Positions 54,724-63,781 of a stretch of DNA of 64,000 nt are shown one piece after another; within the stretch, counting starts at the first letter, position 1, and each line of letters starts with the position of its first letter. The notes beneath the pieces are model-generated. The model did no database searches. It saw only the letters and a list, made by a program, of their open reading frames with translations, and had not been told where the DNA came from. The DNA is from Nocardioides cavernae (GTDB taxonomy: Bacteria; Actinomycetota; Actinomycetes; Propionibacteriales; Nocardioidaceae). A program made the position numbers and the translations under genes. Where the stretch lies: positions 3,844,001-3,908,000 of the forward strand of contig NZ_JAFBCA010000001.1 of assembly GCF_016907475.1 (NCBI RefSeq), read 5' to 3'.

Positions 54724-57147
54724 GTGCTGTCCCCCTGTCTCGGTCGTGAGGACGTGCAGCGAGCGCTGCACGAGGCGTTGCAGGAGTCGCGGTGGGTCAC
54801 CGTCGTGGGCCCGCCCGGCAGCGGCAAGACGCTGCTCGTGCGCCACGTCGCTGCAGCCGCGACCGCGGCCGCCTCGTGGGTCGACGCCCGCAACCTCCGC
54901 ACGATCGACGACGTGCTCGTCGCGGCACTGGAGAGCCTCGAGTCGGAGACGGCACCGGGCGACTCGCTGACGGGTGCCCTCGGCCGCGCGGTCGACGGGC
55001 GTGAGTGCCTGCTCGTCCTCGACGGCCTCGACCTCGACACGACGGAGGCCGGTCCGGTCCTCCAGGCGGTGCTCGAAGCGACCAGCGACGCACGCGTGGT
55101 GGTGACGGCGCTGACGACCGCCGGCCAGCCGGCCGAGTCCGTCGTCCGCGTCGGACCGCTGCCGGTGCCCGGCCAGCTCGCCCCTCTCGAGGGCCCTGCC
55201 GTCGAGCTGTTCCTCCGCCGCATCCGCGCCGCCGGTGGACAGCAGGTCGACCTGACGGAGCAGGCGCACGAGGTACGTCGCCTGCTGCGCGCTACCGGTG
55301 GACTGCCGCTGCTGATCGAGCAGGTCGCCGTGCAGTCCGCGCTCGTCGGGCTCAGCAACGCGATGTCCGCGGTCAGCCTCGACCAGGCGGTGGACTCGGC
55401 CCACGACCTCCTCGACGAGGCCAGTGCCGCCGCCCTGCGCCGCATCGGGCTGCTCGACTTCCACGTCGGCCTCGGGGTGCTGGCGCACGTGCTGGACGCG
55501 TCCGTCCCGGAGACCGCCGAGCTCGCCGGCAACCTGGTGCGCCGCAGCCTGCTCGAGGTCGACGCACGAGGCCACTTCGACATGCTGTCGCCGATCCGCG
55601 GCCGGGCGCGCGCCCTGGCCCGCCCCGACGACGTGGCAGCGGTCCGGGCCGGGCTGCTCGCCTGGGCCGAGACCCACGCGCCGGCCCACGACAACTACGG
55701 CGCGGCCGACGCCGAGTGGCTCGGTGACCTGCCCGCCATGCGCCACGCAGTCCTGACGGCCTGCGCAGAGCCCGAGACGCGCGCGGACGGCTACTCGGTG
55801 GCCAACCGCATCTTCTCCTCCCTCTACACCTCCATGCGCGCCCGCGAGGCCGTCGAGATCCTCGAGGGCGCCCTGGCCAGCGGGGACGGACCGCCCGCCA
55901 TGGGGGCCCAGATCGCCCGACGGGCCGGAATCGCCGCCTCCGAGATGCGCGGGACCTACGAGGGGCTCTGGCTCCTCGCGCGCTCCGACGAGCACGCCTC
56001 CTCCGCGCCCATCCCCGAGGAGCAGCTCTCCAAGACCGCGTCCATCCGGGCCGAGATGCACCTCGACGCCGGCGACCTGGCCAGCGCCGAGGCCGAGGCC
56101 CGGCGCGCGATCGACCTCGACCCCGACGGCTCGATCACCCGCCAGGCCACCCGCACGCTGGCCGACCTCTACGCCTCGCAGGGCCGTTTCGCCGAGGCCA
56201 CGGAGGCTGCCGTCGCCGCGATGCCCGCCCGCATCACCGGGGACGAGCGCTGGATCGACCTGTCGCTGCGCACCGTCCTGGCCCGGATCGCCCTCGAGCA
56301 GGGCCGCATCGCCGAGGCCGTCGCCGGCACCCGGGCCGTCGTCGTCGAGGCACGCGAGCTCGCGGAGGACCGGGTCGGGCTGCTCGCCGAGACGCTCCTG
56401 CGCAACCTCGACCCGACGTGGGTGCCCACCGACGTCGTACGGGAGACGCTGCCCTGGGCCGTTCGTCTCCCCGTCCTCGCCCAGGACGGGCGCGACCTGC
56501 TGGCCAAGGGCGACGCCAAGCGGGCCGCAGGACTCGCCGCCGACGTGGTGGCACTGGCCGACTCCGCGCGCCTGGGCCGTGACGGGGTCGACGCCCGCCT
56601 ACTCCTCGGCCGCGCGCTGGTGGATCTCGGAGATCTCGACCAGGCCACGACGACCTACCTCACCGCCCTCGACCACTGCAGCACCATGCGCCTGCCGCTG
56701 CGCGCCGCCGACGTGCTCGACGGCCTCGCCGGGGTGGCGCGGGCGCGCGACCTCTCCGAGGCGCGGTCGCTGGCCGCGGCAGCCTTCGCGCTCCGCACGC
56801 CGCGCAAGGCGGCGCGCTGGGGCTACTCCGCCGACTACGACGTGCTGCCGGCCGCGCGGGCACCCGAGGAGTGGCTCGACGGTGACGACCTGTCCGCCGA
56901 TGCGGTCGCGCTCGTCACGGCAGTCTTCAACCGGACCGCCTCCGCCCGACCGTCGGTGCTCGACGCGCTCACGGCCGCGGAGCGCCAGGTCGCCGAGCGG
57001 GTGGCGCACGGACTGACGAGCCGCCAGATCGCCGAGGAGCTCTACGTCTCCCCGCGCACCGTCGACGCGCACCTCACCCACATCTACCGCAAGCTCGACA
57101 TCAACACGCGCGCCCGCCTCGCGGCGCTCGTCGTCGACAACCGCTGA
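54724..57147 (+). CDS. LuxR-family regulator with AAA/STAND-type ATPase domain
   Basis: An 807-residue regulator. The Walker A motif VVGPPGSGKTLLVRH is at about residues 26-40 and Walker B is LLVLDGLDLD near 95-104. A winged-helix/TPR middle follows (helical repeats such as ARRAIDLDPDGSITRQATRT). The C-terminal LuxR helix-turn-helix is LTAAERQVAERVAHGLTSRQ, then ELYVSPRTVDAHLTHIYRKL. This is the large LAL-type layout, which responds to an unknown ligand with ATP switching. It is monocistronic and probably leaderless. Targets unknown. Confidence 0.92.
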   Translation: MLSPCLGREDVQRALHEALQESRWVTVVGPPGSGKTLLVRHVAAAATAAASWVDARNLRTIDDVLVAALESLESETAPGDSLTGALGRAVDGRECLLVLDGLDLDTTEAGPVLQAVLEATSDARVVVTALTTAGQPAESVVRVGPLPVPGQLAPLEGPAVELFLRRIRAAGGQQVDLTEQAHEVRRLLRATGGLPLLIEQVAVQSALVGLSNAMSAVSLDQAVDSAHDLLDEASAAALRRIGLLDFHVGLGVLAHVLDASVPETAELAGNLVRRSLLEVDARGHFDMLSPIRGRARALARPDDVAAVRAGLLAWAETHAPAHDNYGAADAEWLGDLPAMRHAVLTACAEPETRADGYSVANRIFSSLYTSMRAREAVEILEGALASGDGPPAMGAQIARRAGIAASEMRGTYEGLWLLARSDEHASSAPIPEEQLSKTASIRAEMHLDAGDLASAEAEARRAIDLDPDGSITRQATRTLADLYASQGRFAEATEAAVAAMPARITGDERWIDLSLRTVLARIALEQGRIAEAVAGTRAVVVEARELAEDRVGLLAETLLRNLDPTWVPTDVVRETLPWAVRLPVLAQDGRDLLAKGDAKRAAGLAADVVALADSARLGRDGVDARLLLGRALVDLGDLDQATTTYLTALDHCSTMRLPLRAADVLDGLAGVARARDLSEARSLAAAAFALRTPRKAARWGYSADYDVLPAARAPEEWLDGDDLSADAVALVTAVFNRTASARPSVLDALTAAERQVAERVAHGLTSRQIAEELYVSPRTVDAHLTHIYRKLDINTRARLAALVVDNR

Positions 57148-57223
57148 CCGCTCGCGGCCCGGAGGCGCTGCCGGGCTCGAGCGACGATGGCCGATGTCGG
57201 TGGCGCGCGGCAGGATGACCAGC

Positions 57224-57685
57224 ATGAGCCGAACCATCCAGGTGACCTTCGACGCCCACGACCCCGAGGCCCTCTCCCGCTTCTGGGCCGACGCGATGGG
57301 CTACGTCAACCCGCCGCCACCCGGACGTGAGCTCGCGCCGGGCCAGGACCCCTTCGACGCCTGGCACGACTTCCTCCGTGAGGTCGGCGTCCCGGAGTCG
57401 CAGTGGAACTCCGCGTCCGCGGCGCAGGACCCCGACGGCGACGGGCCCCGGTTGTTCTTCCAGCAGGTGCCCGAGGGCAAGACGGCGAAGAACCGCGTCC
57501 ACCTCGACCTCAGGGCCGCGCCCGGGCTCGACGGCGACGAGCGGATGGCGGCGCTGGAGGCCGAGAGCGATCGCCTCGTCGGCCTCGGTGCGACACGGGT
57601 GGAGCGGCACGAACCCGCGCCGCCGATGACGGCGGGGCACATCGTGATGACCGACCCGGAGGGCAACGAGTTCTGCCTTGATTGA
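57224..57685 (+). CDS. VOC family protein
   Basis: A 153-residue glyoxalase-like protein of the VOC type common in actinobacteria: MSRTIQVTFDAHDPEALSRF at the start, KNRVHLDLRAAPGLDGDERM in the second half, ending HIVMTDPEGNEFCLD. Two upstream in-frame starts (57194, 57215) are possible; ATG 57224 fits the family start best. The substrate is unknown. It stands alone between the LuxR-type gene and the convergent dehydrogenase. Confidence 0.85.
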   Translation: MSRTIQVTFDAHDPEALSRFWADAMGYVNPPPPGRELAPGQDPFDAWHDFLREVGVPESQWNSASAAQDPDGDGPRLFFQQVPEGKTAKNRVHLDLRAAPGLDGDERMAALEAESDRLVGLGATRVERHEPAPPMTAGHIVMTDPEGNEFCLD

Positions 57686-57723
57686 CCAGCGCGGACCGAG
57701 GCACCAGGTCGGCGCGTTGACGC

Positions 57724-59517
57724 CTATCGCGCGCTGTAGTCGCGGAAGCCGCGACCGGTCTTGCGGCCGAGGTAGCCGGCCGTGACGAGGTGCTCGAGGA
57801 GCGGGGCCGGCGCGAAGCCGGGCTCGCGGAACTCGAGGTAGAGCTCGCGCTGGATCGCCAGCGACACGTCGTTGCCCACCACGTCGAGCAGCTCGAACGG
57901 ACCCATCGGGAGCGCGCAGCCCTGCTTCATGGCCGTGTCGATGTCGTCGGCGGTGGCGTAGTGCGCCTCGAGCATCTTCACCGCGTCGTTGAGGTAGGGG
58001 AAGAGCAGCGCGTTGACGATGAAGCCCGAGCGGTCGCCGCACCGCACCGCCACCTTGCCGACCTTCTCGCACAGCGCGAGGACGGTCTCGGTCACTGCCT
58101 CGTCGGTGGCGACGGTGGACACGACCTCGACGAGCTTCATGACCGCGGCAGGGTTGAAGAAGTGCATGCCGATGACGTCCTGCGGACGCTTGGTCACCTT
58201 CGCCATCGAGATGATCGGCAGCGAGGAGGTGGTCGTCGCCAGGATGGCGCCGGGCTTGCAGATCTCGTCGAGGTTCTCGAAGAGCGTCGTCTTGATGGCG
58301 AGGTCCTCGGCGATCGCCTCGACGACGAGGTCGACGTCCTTGAGGTCGTCGAGCGACGTGGTGCCGCGCACCCGGCCGAGCACGTCGGTCTTCTGCTCCT
58401 CGGTGGCACGGCCGCGCTGGATCTGCTTGTCGAAGTTCTTCGTGATGGCGGTGACGACACCGTCGACCTTGTCCTGGCCGCGACCGGTGAAGAGCACGTC
58501 GTAGCCGGCCTTGGCGAAGACCTCGACGATGCCGGAGGCCATCGTCCCGGTGCCGACGACGCCGACCAGCCGGATGTCGTGCCCCAGTTGCGGCTTGTCG
58601 TCGGCGCTCGGGGTGTGCGCGTCGTCGACCACCACCGGGCTGTCGGGCGCCTCGTAGGTGTAGAAGCCGCGTCCGGACTTGCGGCCGAGCAGGCCCGCGG
58701 TGACGTACTGCTTGAGGATCGGCGCTGGTGCGTGCAGCCGGTCGCGGCCCTGCTTGTACATCGTGTCGAGGATCTCGTAGGCGGTGTCGAGACCGATCAG
58801 GTCGAGGAGCGCCAGCGGGCCCATCGGGTAGCCGCAGCCGAAGCGCATGGCGGCATCGATGTCCTCGCGCGAGGCGTACTTGCCCTCGTACATCGCGACC
58901 GCGTGGTTGAGGTAGCCGAAGAGGAGCGTGTTGGCGATGAAGCCGGCCTTGTCGCCGCAGACGACCGGGTTCTTGCCCAGGTCGCGGAGCAGCGTCACCA
59001 CGTCGGCGAGGACGTCGGGCTCGGTGACGACCGTGCGGATGATCTCGACGAGGTTCTGCACGGGCGCCGGGTTGAAGAAGTGGACGCCCACCACCCGGCC
59101 GGGGCTCGAGTTGGCTGTGGAGATCTCGGTGACGCTCAGCGAGGACGTGTTGGTCGCCAGGACGGCGTCAGGACGGACGATGCCGTCCAGCCTCCGGAAG
59201 ATCGACTTCTTGACCTCGAGCGACTCGACGACGGCCTCGACCACCAGGTCGGCGTCGGCGAGGTCCTCCATCTCCGTCGTCAGCGTGATGCGGCCGAGGA
59301 GCTCGTCGGCGGCCTCCTGCGTCATCTTCTCGCGCTTGACCGCCCGACCCGTGGAGTGCTCGAGGTGCTCGCGTCCGCGCTGGACGGCCGCGTCGCTGAC
59401 CTCGACCCCGATGACCGAGTAGCCGTTGCGCGCGAACACCTCGGCGATGCCGGCGCCCATGGTGCCGAGGCCGATGACGCCGACGGAGGTGAACGTAGCT
59501 GTAGCCGTGTCAGTCAT
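57724..59517 (-). CDS. 3-hydroxyacyl-CoA dehydrogenase, tandem-fused
   Basis: A 597-residue protein made of two complete dehydrogenase units. Unit 1 (about 10-290) has [37 protein letters not shown] and GFYTYE. Unit 2 (about 312-597) repeats [37 protein letters not shown] and GFRDYSAR. Both keep the NAD glycine motif and catalytic histidine, so both may be active. The size fits 3-hydroxybutyryl-CoA type enzymes working with thiolase and ccr in C4 metabolism. Similar fused forms are, to my knowledge, known in actinobacteria. Confidence 0.93.
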   Translation of the reverse strand: MTDTATATFTSVGVIGLGTMGAGIAEVFARNGYSVIGVEVSDAAVQRGREHLEHSTGRAVKREKMTQEAADELLGRITLTTEMEDLADADLVVEAVVESLEVKKSIFRRLDGIVRPDAVLATNTSSLSVTEISTANSSPGRVVGVHFFNPAPVQNLVEIIRTVVTEPDVLADVVTLLRDLGKNPVVCGDKAGFIANTLLFGYLNHAVAMYEGKYASREDIDAAMRFGCGYPMGPLALLDLIGLDTAYEILDTMYKQGRDRLHAPAPILKQYVTAGLLGRKSGRGFYTYEAPDSPVVVDDAHTPSADDKPQLGHDIRLVGVVGTGTMASGIVEVFAKAGYDVLFTGRGQDKVDGVVTAITKNFDKQIQRGRATEEQKTDVLGRVRGTTSLDDLKDVDLVVEAIAEDLAIKTTLFENLDEICKPGAILATTTSSLPIISMAKVTKRPQDVIGMHFFNPAAVMKLVEVVSTVATDEAVTETVLALCEKVGKVAVRCGDRSGFIVNALLFPYLNDAVKMLEAHYATADDIDTAMKQGCALPMGPFELLDVVGNDVSLAIQRELYLEFREPGFAPAPLLEHLVTAGYLGRKTGRGFRDYSAR

Positions 59518-59563
59518 GGACGCATGCTCCCACGCCGTTCAGCCGAGCAGAGTGTGGCAACCG

Positions 59564-60658
59564 TCACTCTCCTGGTCGGCCCGGTGGGCGTACGACGCGC
59601 ACCTCGTCGCCCGGTCGGACCGGGCCTGGGCGCACCACCTTGGCGCACAGCCCACGCAGCCGGCGCGGCTTGCCCTCGGGTCCGTTGACGAAGGCCAGGG
59701 CGTCCTTGCCGAAGCGGGCGATGAACTTGCCGCACCCGTTGTGCGGCTGGTCGGTGACCACGATGACAGCGCCGTCGGGCCCACCGATGTGGAGCTCGCT
59801 CCAGGCGGGCAGGTTGTCGTGGGAGAGGTCGAGGTCGACGAACATCTGGTCGCCGGCCAGCTGCTCCCGGTCCGGGTCCTGGGCGAGGAGCTCGACGAGG
59901 CGGTGGTTCATCAGGTTGAGCTGCATGTCGGGGTGGGGCGAGCCGTCCGGCATGCGACGACTCCCCCGCTCGGCCCACGTGTCGCCGACCAGGCCCTCGC
60001 GGACGTCGAGGTGGCCGACGTCCAGCACCTCGCGCGCCCCCGGTGCCGGGCGGCGTACGACGGCGCGGAGGACGCCGACGTCCTGGGGCGAGGCGTCGAT
60101 CCTCGGGAGGAACGCCGCGAGCTCGCCTGCGGTGCGGTGCGAGCGCAGGACGCGACGCATCCAGATGCGTCGGCCGTGACGACCGAGTCCGAGCCGCTCC
60201 TCGTTGTCCGAGATCGCGACCTGGGTTCCGGTCATCGGCTCGTCGGCGGCGACCTCGACGAAGCCGTGGCGGGCGTAGAAGGGTGCGTTCCAGGGCAGGT
60301 CGGCGTAGGTCGTCAGGGTGAGCGACCCGTGCCCCTTGAGCGCGGCCCGCTCCGCCGCCGCCTCCAGCAGCGCCGTGCCGAGGCCGCGCCGGCCGTGGTC
60401 GGGGTGCACGGAGATCTGGTCGAGGTGGGCGTGCGACTCGAGGTCGCGCACGTGGGCGAAGCCGACCGCGGGGTCACCGGCGACGAGGATGAACCCCGGC
60501 CCGGCGGCCCGCTCGCGGCCACTGGTCGCCGGCGATGCGAGCGCGTCACCGGTCAGGTCGCCGAGCACCGCCTCGAACATCGGCAGGCCGGCGTCCTCGA
60601 TCGCGGCGAGCAGGGGCAGGTCGCGCGCCCGTGCGGGGCGCACTGCGTGGTCGGTCAC
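59564..60658 (-). CDS. GNAT acetyltransferase fused to a MOSC domain
   Basis: A 364-residue fusion. Residues 1 to about 175 are GNAT ([20 protein letters not shown]; acetyl-CoA loop [37 protein letters not shown]). After a linker, residues about 205-364 are a MOSC domain ([59 protein letters not shown] with the conserved cysteine). MOSC domains handle molybdenum-cofactor sulfur or N-hydroxylated substrates. No internal start was seen at the joint. GTG 60658 leaves 24 bp to the divergent nucS. Function unknown. Confidence 0.85.
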   Translation of the reverse strand: MTDHAVRPARARDLPLLAAIEDAGLPMFEAVLGDLTGDALASPATSGRERAAGPGFILVAGDPAVGFAHVRDLESHAHLDQISVHPDHGRRGLGTALLEAAAERAALKGHGSLTLTTYADLPWNAPFYARHGFVEVAADEPMTGTQVAISDNEERLGLGRHGRRIWMRRVLRSHRTAGELAAFLPRIDASPQDVGVLRAVVRRPAPGAREVLDVGHLDVREGLVGDTWAERGSRRMPDGSPHPDMQLNLMNHRLVELLAQDPDREQLAGDQMFVDLDLSHDNLPAWSELHIGGPDGAVIVVTDQPHNGCGKFIARFGKDALAFVNGPEGKPRRLRGLCAKVVRPGPVRPGDEVRVVRPPGRPGE

Positions 60659-60682
60659 GGGGTCACTGTAGATTCGCCCGTC

Positions 60683-61369
60683 GTGAGGATCGTCGTCGCA
60701 CGCTGCCAGGTGGACTACGCCGGACGTCTCTCGGCCCACCTCCCGCTCGCCACCCGCGTCCTGATGCTCAAGTCGGACGGGTCGGTGCTGATCCACTCCG
60801 ACGGCGGCTCCTACAAGCCGCTCAACTGGATGTCGCCCCCGTGCACCGTCCGCGAGGGCGTCTCCGAGGACGGTCAGGCCGAGTGGCTGGTGACCGCGAC
60901 CAAGTCCGACGACACCCTGCGGATCCTCCTCGAGGAGGTGCTGCACGACTCCTCGCACGACCTCGGCGTCGACCCGGGCCTGCAGAAGGACGGCGTGGAG
61001 AAGCACCTCCAGGAGCTGCTCGCCGAGCATCCCGCCACTCTCGCCGACGGCCTCACCCTGGTCCGCCGCGAGTTCATGACCGCCATCGGTCCCGTCGACC
61101 TCATGTGCCGCGACGCCGAGGGCCTGTCCGTCGCCGTCGAGATCAAGCGGCGTGGCGAGATCGACGGCGTCGAGCAGCTCACGCGCTACCTCGAGCTCCT
61201 CAACCGCGACCCGATGCTCACCAGCAAGGGACCCGTGCGCGGCATCTACGCCGCCCAGGAGATCAAGCCCCAGGCCCGTGTGCTCGCCACCGACCGCGGC
61301 ATCGCCTGCGCCCTCGTCGACTACGACGCCCTCCGCGGGATGGACGACGCCGAGCACCGGCTCTTCTAG
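60683..61369 (+). CDS. nucS: Endonuclease NucS (mismatch-specific)
   Basis: A 228-residue nuclease that cuts mismatched DNA and provides mismatch repair in actinobacteria lacking MutS/MutL. N-terminal DNA-binding part: [20 protein letters not shown] and [12 protein letters not shown]-terminal RecB-like nuclease: [32 protein letters not shown] with the catalytic E-x-K, and [14 protein letters not shown]. The GTG start follows TAGATT (60669-60674) by eight bases. Terminated by a clear hairpin at 61419. Confidence 0.95.
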   Translation: MRIVVARCQVDYAGRLSAHLPLATRVLMLKSDGSVLIHSDGGSYKPLNWMSPPCTVREGVSEDGQAEWLVTATKSDDTLRILLEEVLHDSSHDLGVDPGLQKDGVEKHLQELLAEHPATLADGLTLVRREFMTAIGPVDLMCRDAEGLSVAVEIKRRGEIDGVEQLTRYLELLNRDPMLTSKGPVRGIYAAQEIKPQARVLATDRGIACALVDYDALRGMDDAEHRLF

Positions 61370-61418
61370 CCCCGCGCAGCCCGCGACCTGCCGGATGTCC
61401 GGACGTCGCGCTGACATC

Positions 61419-61457
61419 GTGGAGGATCCGAGTCACCAGATGACTCGGATCTTCCAC
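61419..61457 (+). terminator. Hairpin terminator after nucS
   Basis: GTGGAGGATCCGAGTCA (61419-61435) pairs with TGACTCGGATCTTCCAC (61441-61457) with one mismatch and a five-base loop. Confidence 0.75.
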
Positions 61458-61547
61458 GCTCTCACCCCGGGCGTGTGGGCGGCGGAGTCCAGACCGCGTG
61501 CGGCCCGCTGGACGCTCCCGGGTCAGTCACGTCGCTACCCTCGCACG

Positions 61548-62000
61548 GTGACACCGAGCCCGCCTGACCGCATCTTCCACATCGCCACGGCCGCGGACTG
61601 GCGGCGGACGCTGGAGAGCGGGACCTACACCACCTCGACCATCGGGCGCAGCCTCGATGAGGAGGGGTTCATCCACGCCAGCCGGCGCGACCAGGTGCAG
61701 GGCGTGTTCGACCGCTACTACCGCGGCGCCGGCGAGCACCTCGTGCTGCTCACCATCGATCCGACGCGGCTGACGGACGCGGAGGTGCGGGTCGAGCCCG
61801 TCGGGGACGACACCTATCCCCACGTCTACGGGCCGATCGACCGCGGGGCCGTCCTCGAGGTGACGCCGCTCGACCGTCGTGGCCGCAGCGAGACGCTCAT
61901 GTCGATGTGGATGAAGGGGATGGCCGTACGCATGGCGCTGGCGCTGGCCGCGATGCTCGCCCTCGCGGTGCTGCTGTGGGCCGTCGGCGTGACGCGCTGA
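61548..62000 (+). CDS. DUF952 protein with C-terminal membrane helix
   Basis: A 150-residue protein. Residues about 8-110 match DUF952: IFHIATAADWRRTLESGTYT, EGFIHASRRDQVQGVFDRYY, GEHLVLLTIDPTRL and PHVYGPIDRGAVLEV. The fold is related to ADP-ribosyltransferases, but activity is not established. A final hydrophobic helix (MALALAAMLALAVLLWAVGV) is an addition. The GTG is six bases after TACCCT (61536-61541), a leaderless layout. Function unknown. Confidence 0.88.
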   Translation: MTPSPPDRIFHIATAADWRRTLESGTYTTSTIGRSLDEEGFIHASRRDQVQGVFDRYYRGAGEHLVLLTIDPTRLTDAEVRVEPVGDDTYPHVYGPIDRGAVLEVTPLDRRGRSETLMSMWMKGMAVRMALALAAMLALAVLLWAVGVTR

Positions 62001-62046
62001 CCTTCGTCGAACATCCGAAAGCCGACCCCGTACGCGCGGAGGCGGA

Positions 62047-62127
62047 CACCATGCAGGCAGTTCGTGGCCCCGAGGCGTCGGTCGAGCGTGGGATCGGCGG
62101 ACGCGCGCCTGAACTGCCTTCACGGTG
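62047..62127 (+). repeat. 81-bp palindromic intergenic element, copy B
   Basis: Left arm CACCATGCAGGCAGTTCG, 46-base spacer with GAGCGTGGG at spacer position 20, right arm GAACTGCCTTCACGGTG; 15 of 17 arm positions pair. In the convergent gap between DUF952 and the histidine phosphatase. Confidence 0.8.
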
Positions 62128-62144
62128 CATCCTCGGGAGCGAGG

Positions 62145-62225
62145 CACAACGTAGGCAGTTCGAAGGCCGGTCGGGTCAGGCAAGCGTGACTGCGGCGTGG
62201 AGCCCGCCGAACTGCCTACGCTGGC
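62145..62225 (+). repeat. 81-bp palindromic intergenic element, copy C
   Basis: Left arm CACAACGTAGGCAGTTCG, 46-base spacer with AAGCGTG at spacer position 20, right arm GAACTGCCTACGCTGG. It begins 98 bp after the start of copy B and ends 26 bp before the stop of the next gene. Confidence 0.8.
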
Positions 62226-62250
62226 CGGCTGCCGCGCGCACGCCGCCGGG

Positions 62251-62862
62251 TCAGGCGAGCGGCCGGCCCGCCCACGAGCGGGCCACCCAGCCGTCGGCGT
62301 CGGCCTCGAGCGCGACCACGCCGCAGTTGGGCAGCGGGAGGTCGCGGGTGTGGTCGGGCGCGAGGTTGCGGGCCAGCCGGGGAAGCACCATGGACATCAC
62401 CCCACCGTGGCTGACCACCAGCACCGACTCGCCCCGGTGCGCGTCGGCGACCTCCTCGAGGACGGCCTCGTAGCGGGCCACCACCTCCAGCCCGCTCTCG
62501 CCCCCGGGGATCCGGGCGGACAGGTCGCCGCCGAGCCACGCGGCGAACGTGGGCGCGAAGGGGTCGGGGTCACCCGTCGTACCGGCGGCGTCGCCGACGC
62601 CGAACTCACGCAGGCCGGTGCGGACGGTGACGTCGACGCCGGTCCGGGCGGCGACGATCTCCCCGGTCTGGACGGCACGCGAGAGGTCGCTGGTCCACAC
62701 CCGGGCGACCCGCTCACGGTGCACGTGGTCGGCCAGGTCGTGCGACTGCCGGCGGCCGAGCGGGCTCAACCAGCCGCCCGCGTCACTGAGGAGCTCGCTC
62801 TCGTAGTCGGCCGCACCGTGACGCGCGACGAAGACCCGCGCGGAACATTGAAGGTCACCCAT
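62251..62862 (-). CDS. Histidine phosphatase family protein
   Basis: A 203-residue phosphoglycerate-mutase-like enzyme. Catalytic motif VARHGAADYE near residues 12-21, second histidine in VVSHGGVMSMVL, acidic residue in LREFGVGD. The substrate is unknown. The ATG start lies eight bases inside the end of the preceding flavoprotein gene on the same strand, so the two are coupled. It is not closely similar to the histidine phosphatase beside rsfS, which has a different spacing. Confidence 0.9.
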   Translation of the reverse strand: MGDLQCSARVFVARHGAADYESELLSDAGGWLSPLGRRQSHDLADHVHRERVARVWTSDLSRAVQTGEIVAARTGVDVTVRTGLREFGVGDAAGTTGDPDPFAPTFAAWLGGDLSARIPGGESGLEVVARYEAVLEEVADAHRGESVLVVSHGGVMSMVLPRLARNLAPDHTRDLPLPNCGVVALEADADGWVARSWAGRPLA

Positions 62863-63769
62863 CGACCAAGCCAACCACGTCGTCGGCGCAGCCCCAGCTG
62901 ACGGTGACCCCACACCCGCCGTGGCCGTAGCAGTGCACCACGTCGCCGACGCGCTCGAGCCGGACCGTCGGGCGCGCCGGGCGCAGCCCCACCTTGTGCC
63001 GGAGGACCCGGGCACCGGCGATCTCCGGGACCAGCGCGGTCGCGCGCTCCAGGATGGACGCGGCGGTGGCCGACTCCACGGTCCGGCTCCACTCCCCCGT
63101 CTCGTGGGTGCCTCCCACCACGACGTCGCGGCTGCGCGGGATGACGTAGGTCGGCGCGTCGCTGTCGAGCACCCACCGCTCGAGCCCGACCTGCTCGACG
63201 AGCATGACCTGGCCGCGCACCGGTCCGACGGTCGGGTCCGAGGCGAGGTGCTTGGCCCCGATGCCGCTGGCGTTGACCACGAGCGCACCGCTGTCGGTGG
63301 GCAGGCTGGAGAGGTTCATCCGGGTGACCGTCCCGCCCAGGTCCTCCACACGTGCGACGAGCCAGCGCAGGTAGACCGACATCTCGATGACCGGGCAGGT
63401 CATCGTCCAGCCCGCGGCGAAGCCGGGCGGCAACCGGGTCTCGCGGTCCGGGCCGGCGCCGGTGGGCAGCGCCTCGTACCACCAGGGCGGCGGCGACTCC
63501 TCGCGGAACACCTCCGTGCCCTCACTCAGCACCACGCCCGTGTCGTGGTCGGCCGCCAGCCCGGCGTAGACGTCGTACGCGCGGCGCGACCAGCGCAGCA
63601 CGTGCTCCTGCTCGTTGACGTACGGCGACCACAGCGCGGCTGCGACCACCGACGTCGTCTCGAGCGGGAGGTCGCGCGCGACGACGTCCACGCGGTGCCC
63701 GGCCTCGAGCAGCCGCACCGCACAGGTGAGTCCGACGACCCCGGCCCCGACGACGATCACACGCCCCAT
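62855..63769 (-). CDS. FAD-dependent oxidoreductase (D-amino-acid-oxidase type)
   Basis: A 304-residue DAO-family flavoprotein. The FAD-binding motif is VIVVGAGVVGLTCAVRLLEA at residues 4-23. Further marks are the STSVVAAALWSPY-like segment (TTSVVAAALWSPYV), VNASGIGAKHLASD, GQVMLVEQV, PRSRDVVVGGTHETGEW and the C-terminal GHGGCGVTVSWGCAD. This set is close to D-amino-acid or D-aspartate oxidase, which turn D-amino acids into keto acids, ammonia and peroxide; the exact substrate is not certain. Confidence 0.9.
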   Translation of the reverse strand: MGRVIVVGAGVVGLTCAVRLLEAGHRVDVVARDLPLETTSVVAAALWSPYVNEQEHVLRWSRRAYDVYAGLAADHDTGVVLSEGTEVFREESPPPWWYEALPTGAGPDRETRLPPGFAAGWTMTCPVIEMSVYLRWLVARVEDLGGTVTRMNLSSLPTDSGALVVNASGIGAKHLASDPTVGPVRGQVMLVEQVGLERWVLDSDAPTYVIPRSRDVVVGGTHETGEWSRTVESATAASILERATALVPEIAGARVLRHKVGLRPARPTVRLERVGDVVHCYGHGGCGVTVSWGCADDVVGLVDG

Positions 63770-63781
63770 GGCGGCAGTCTG

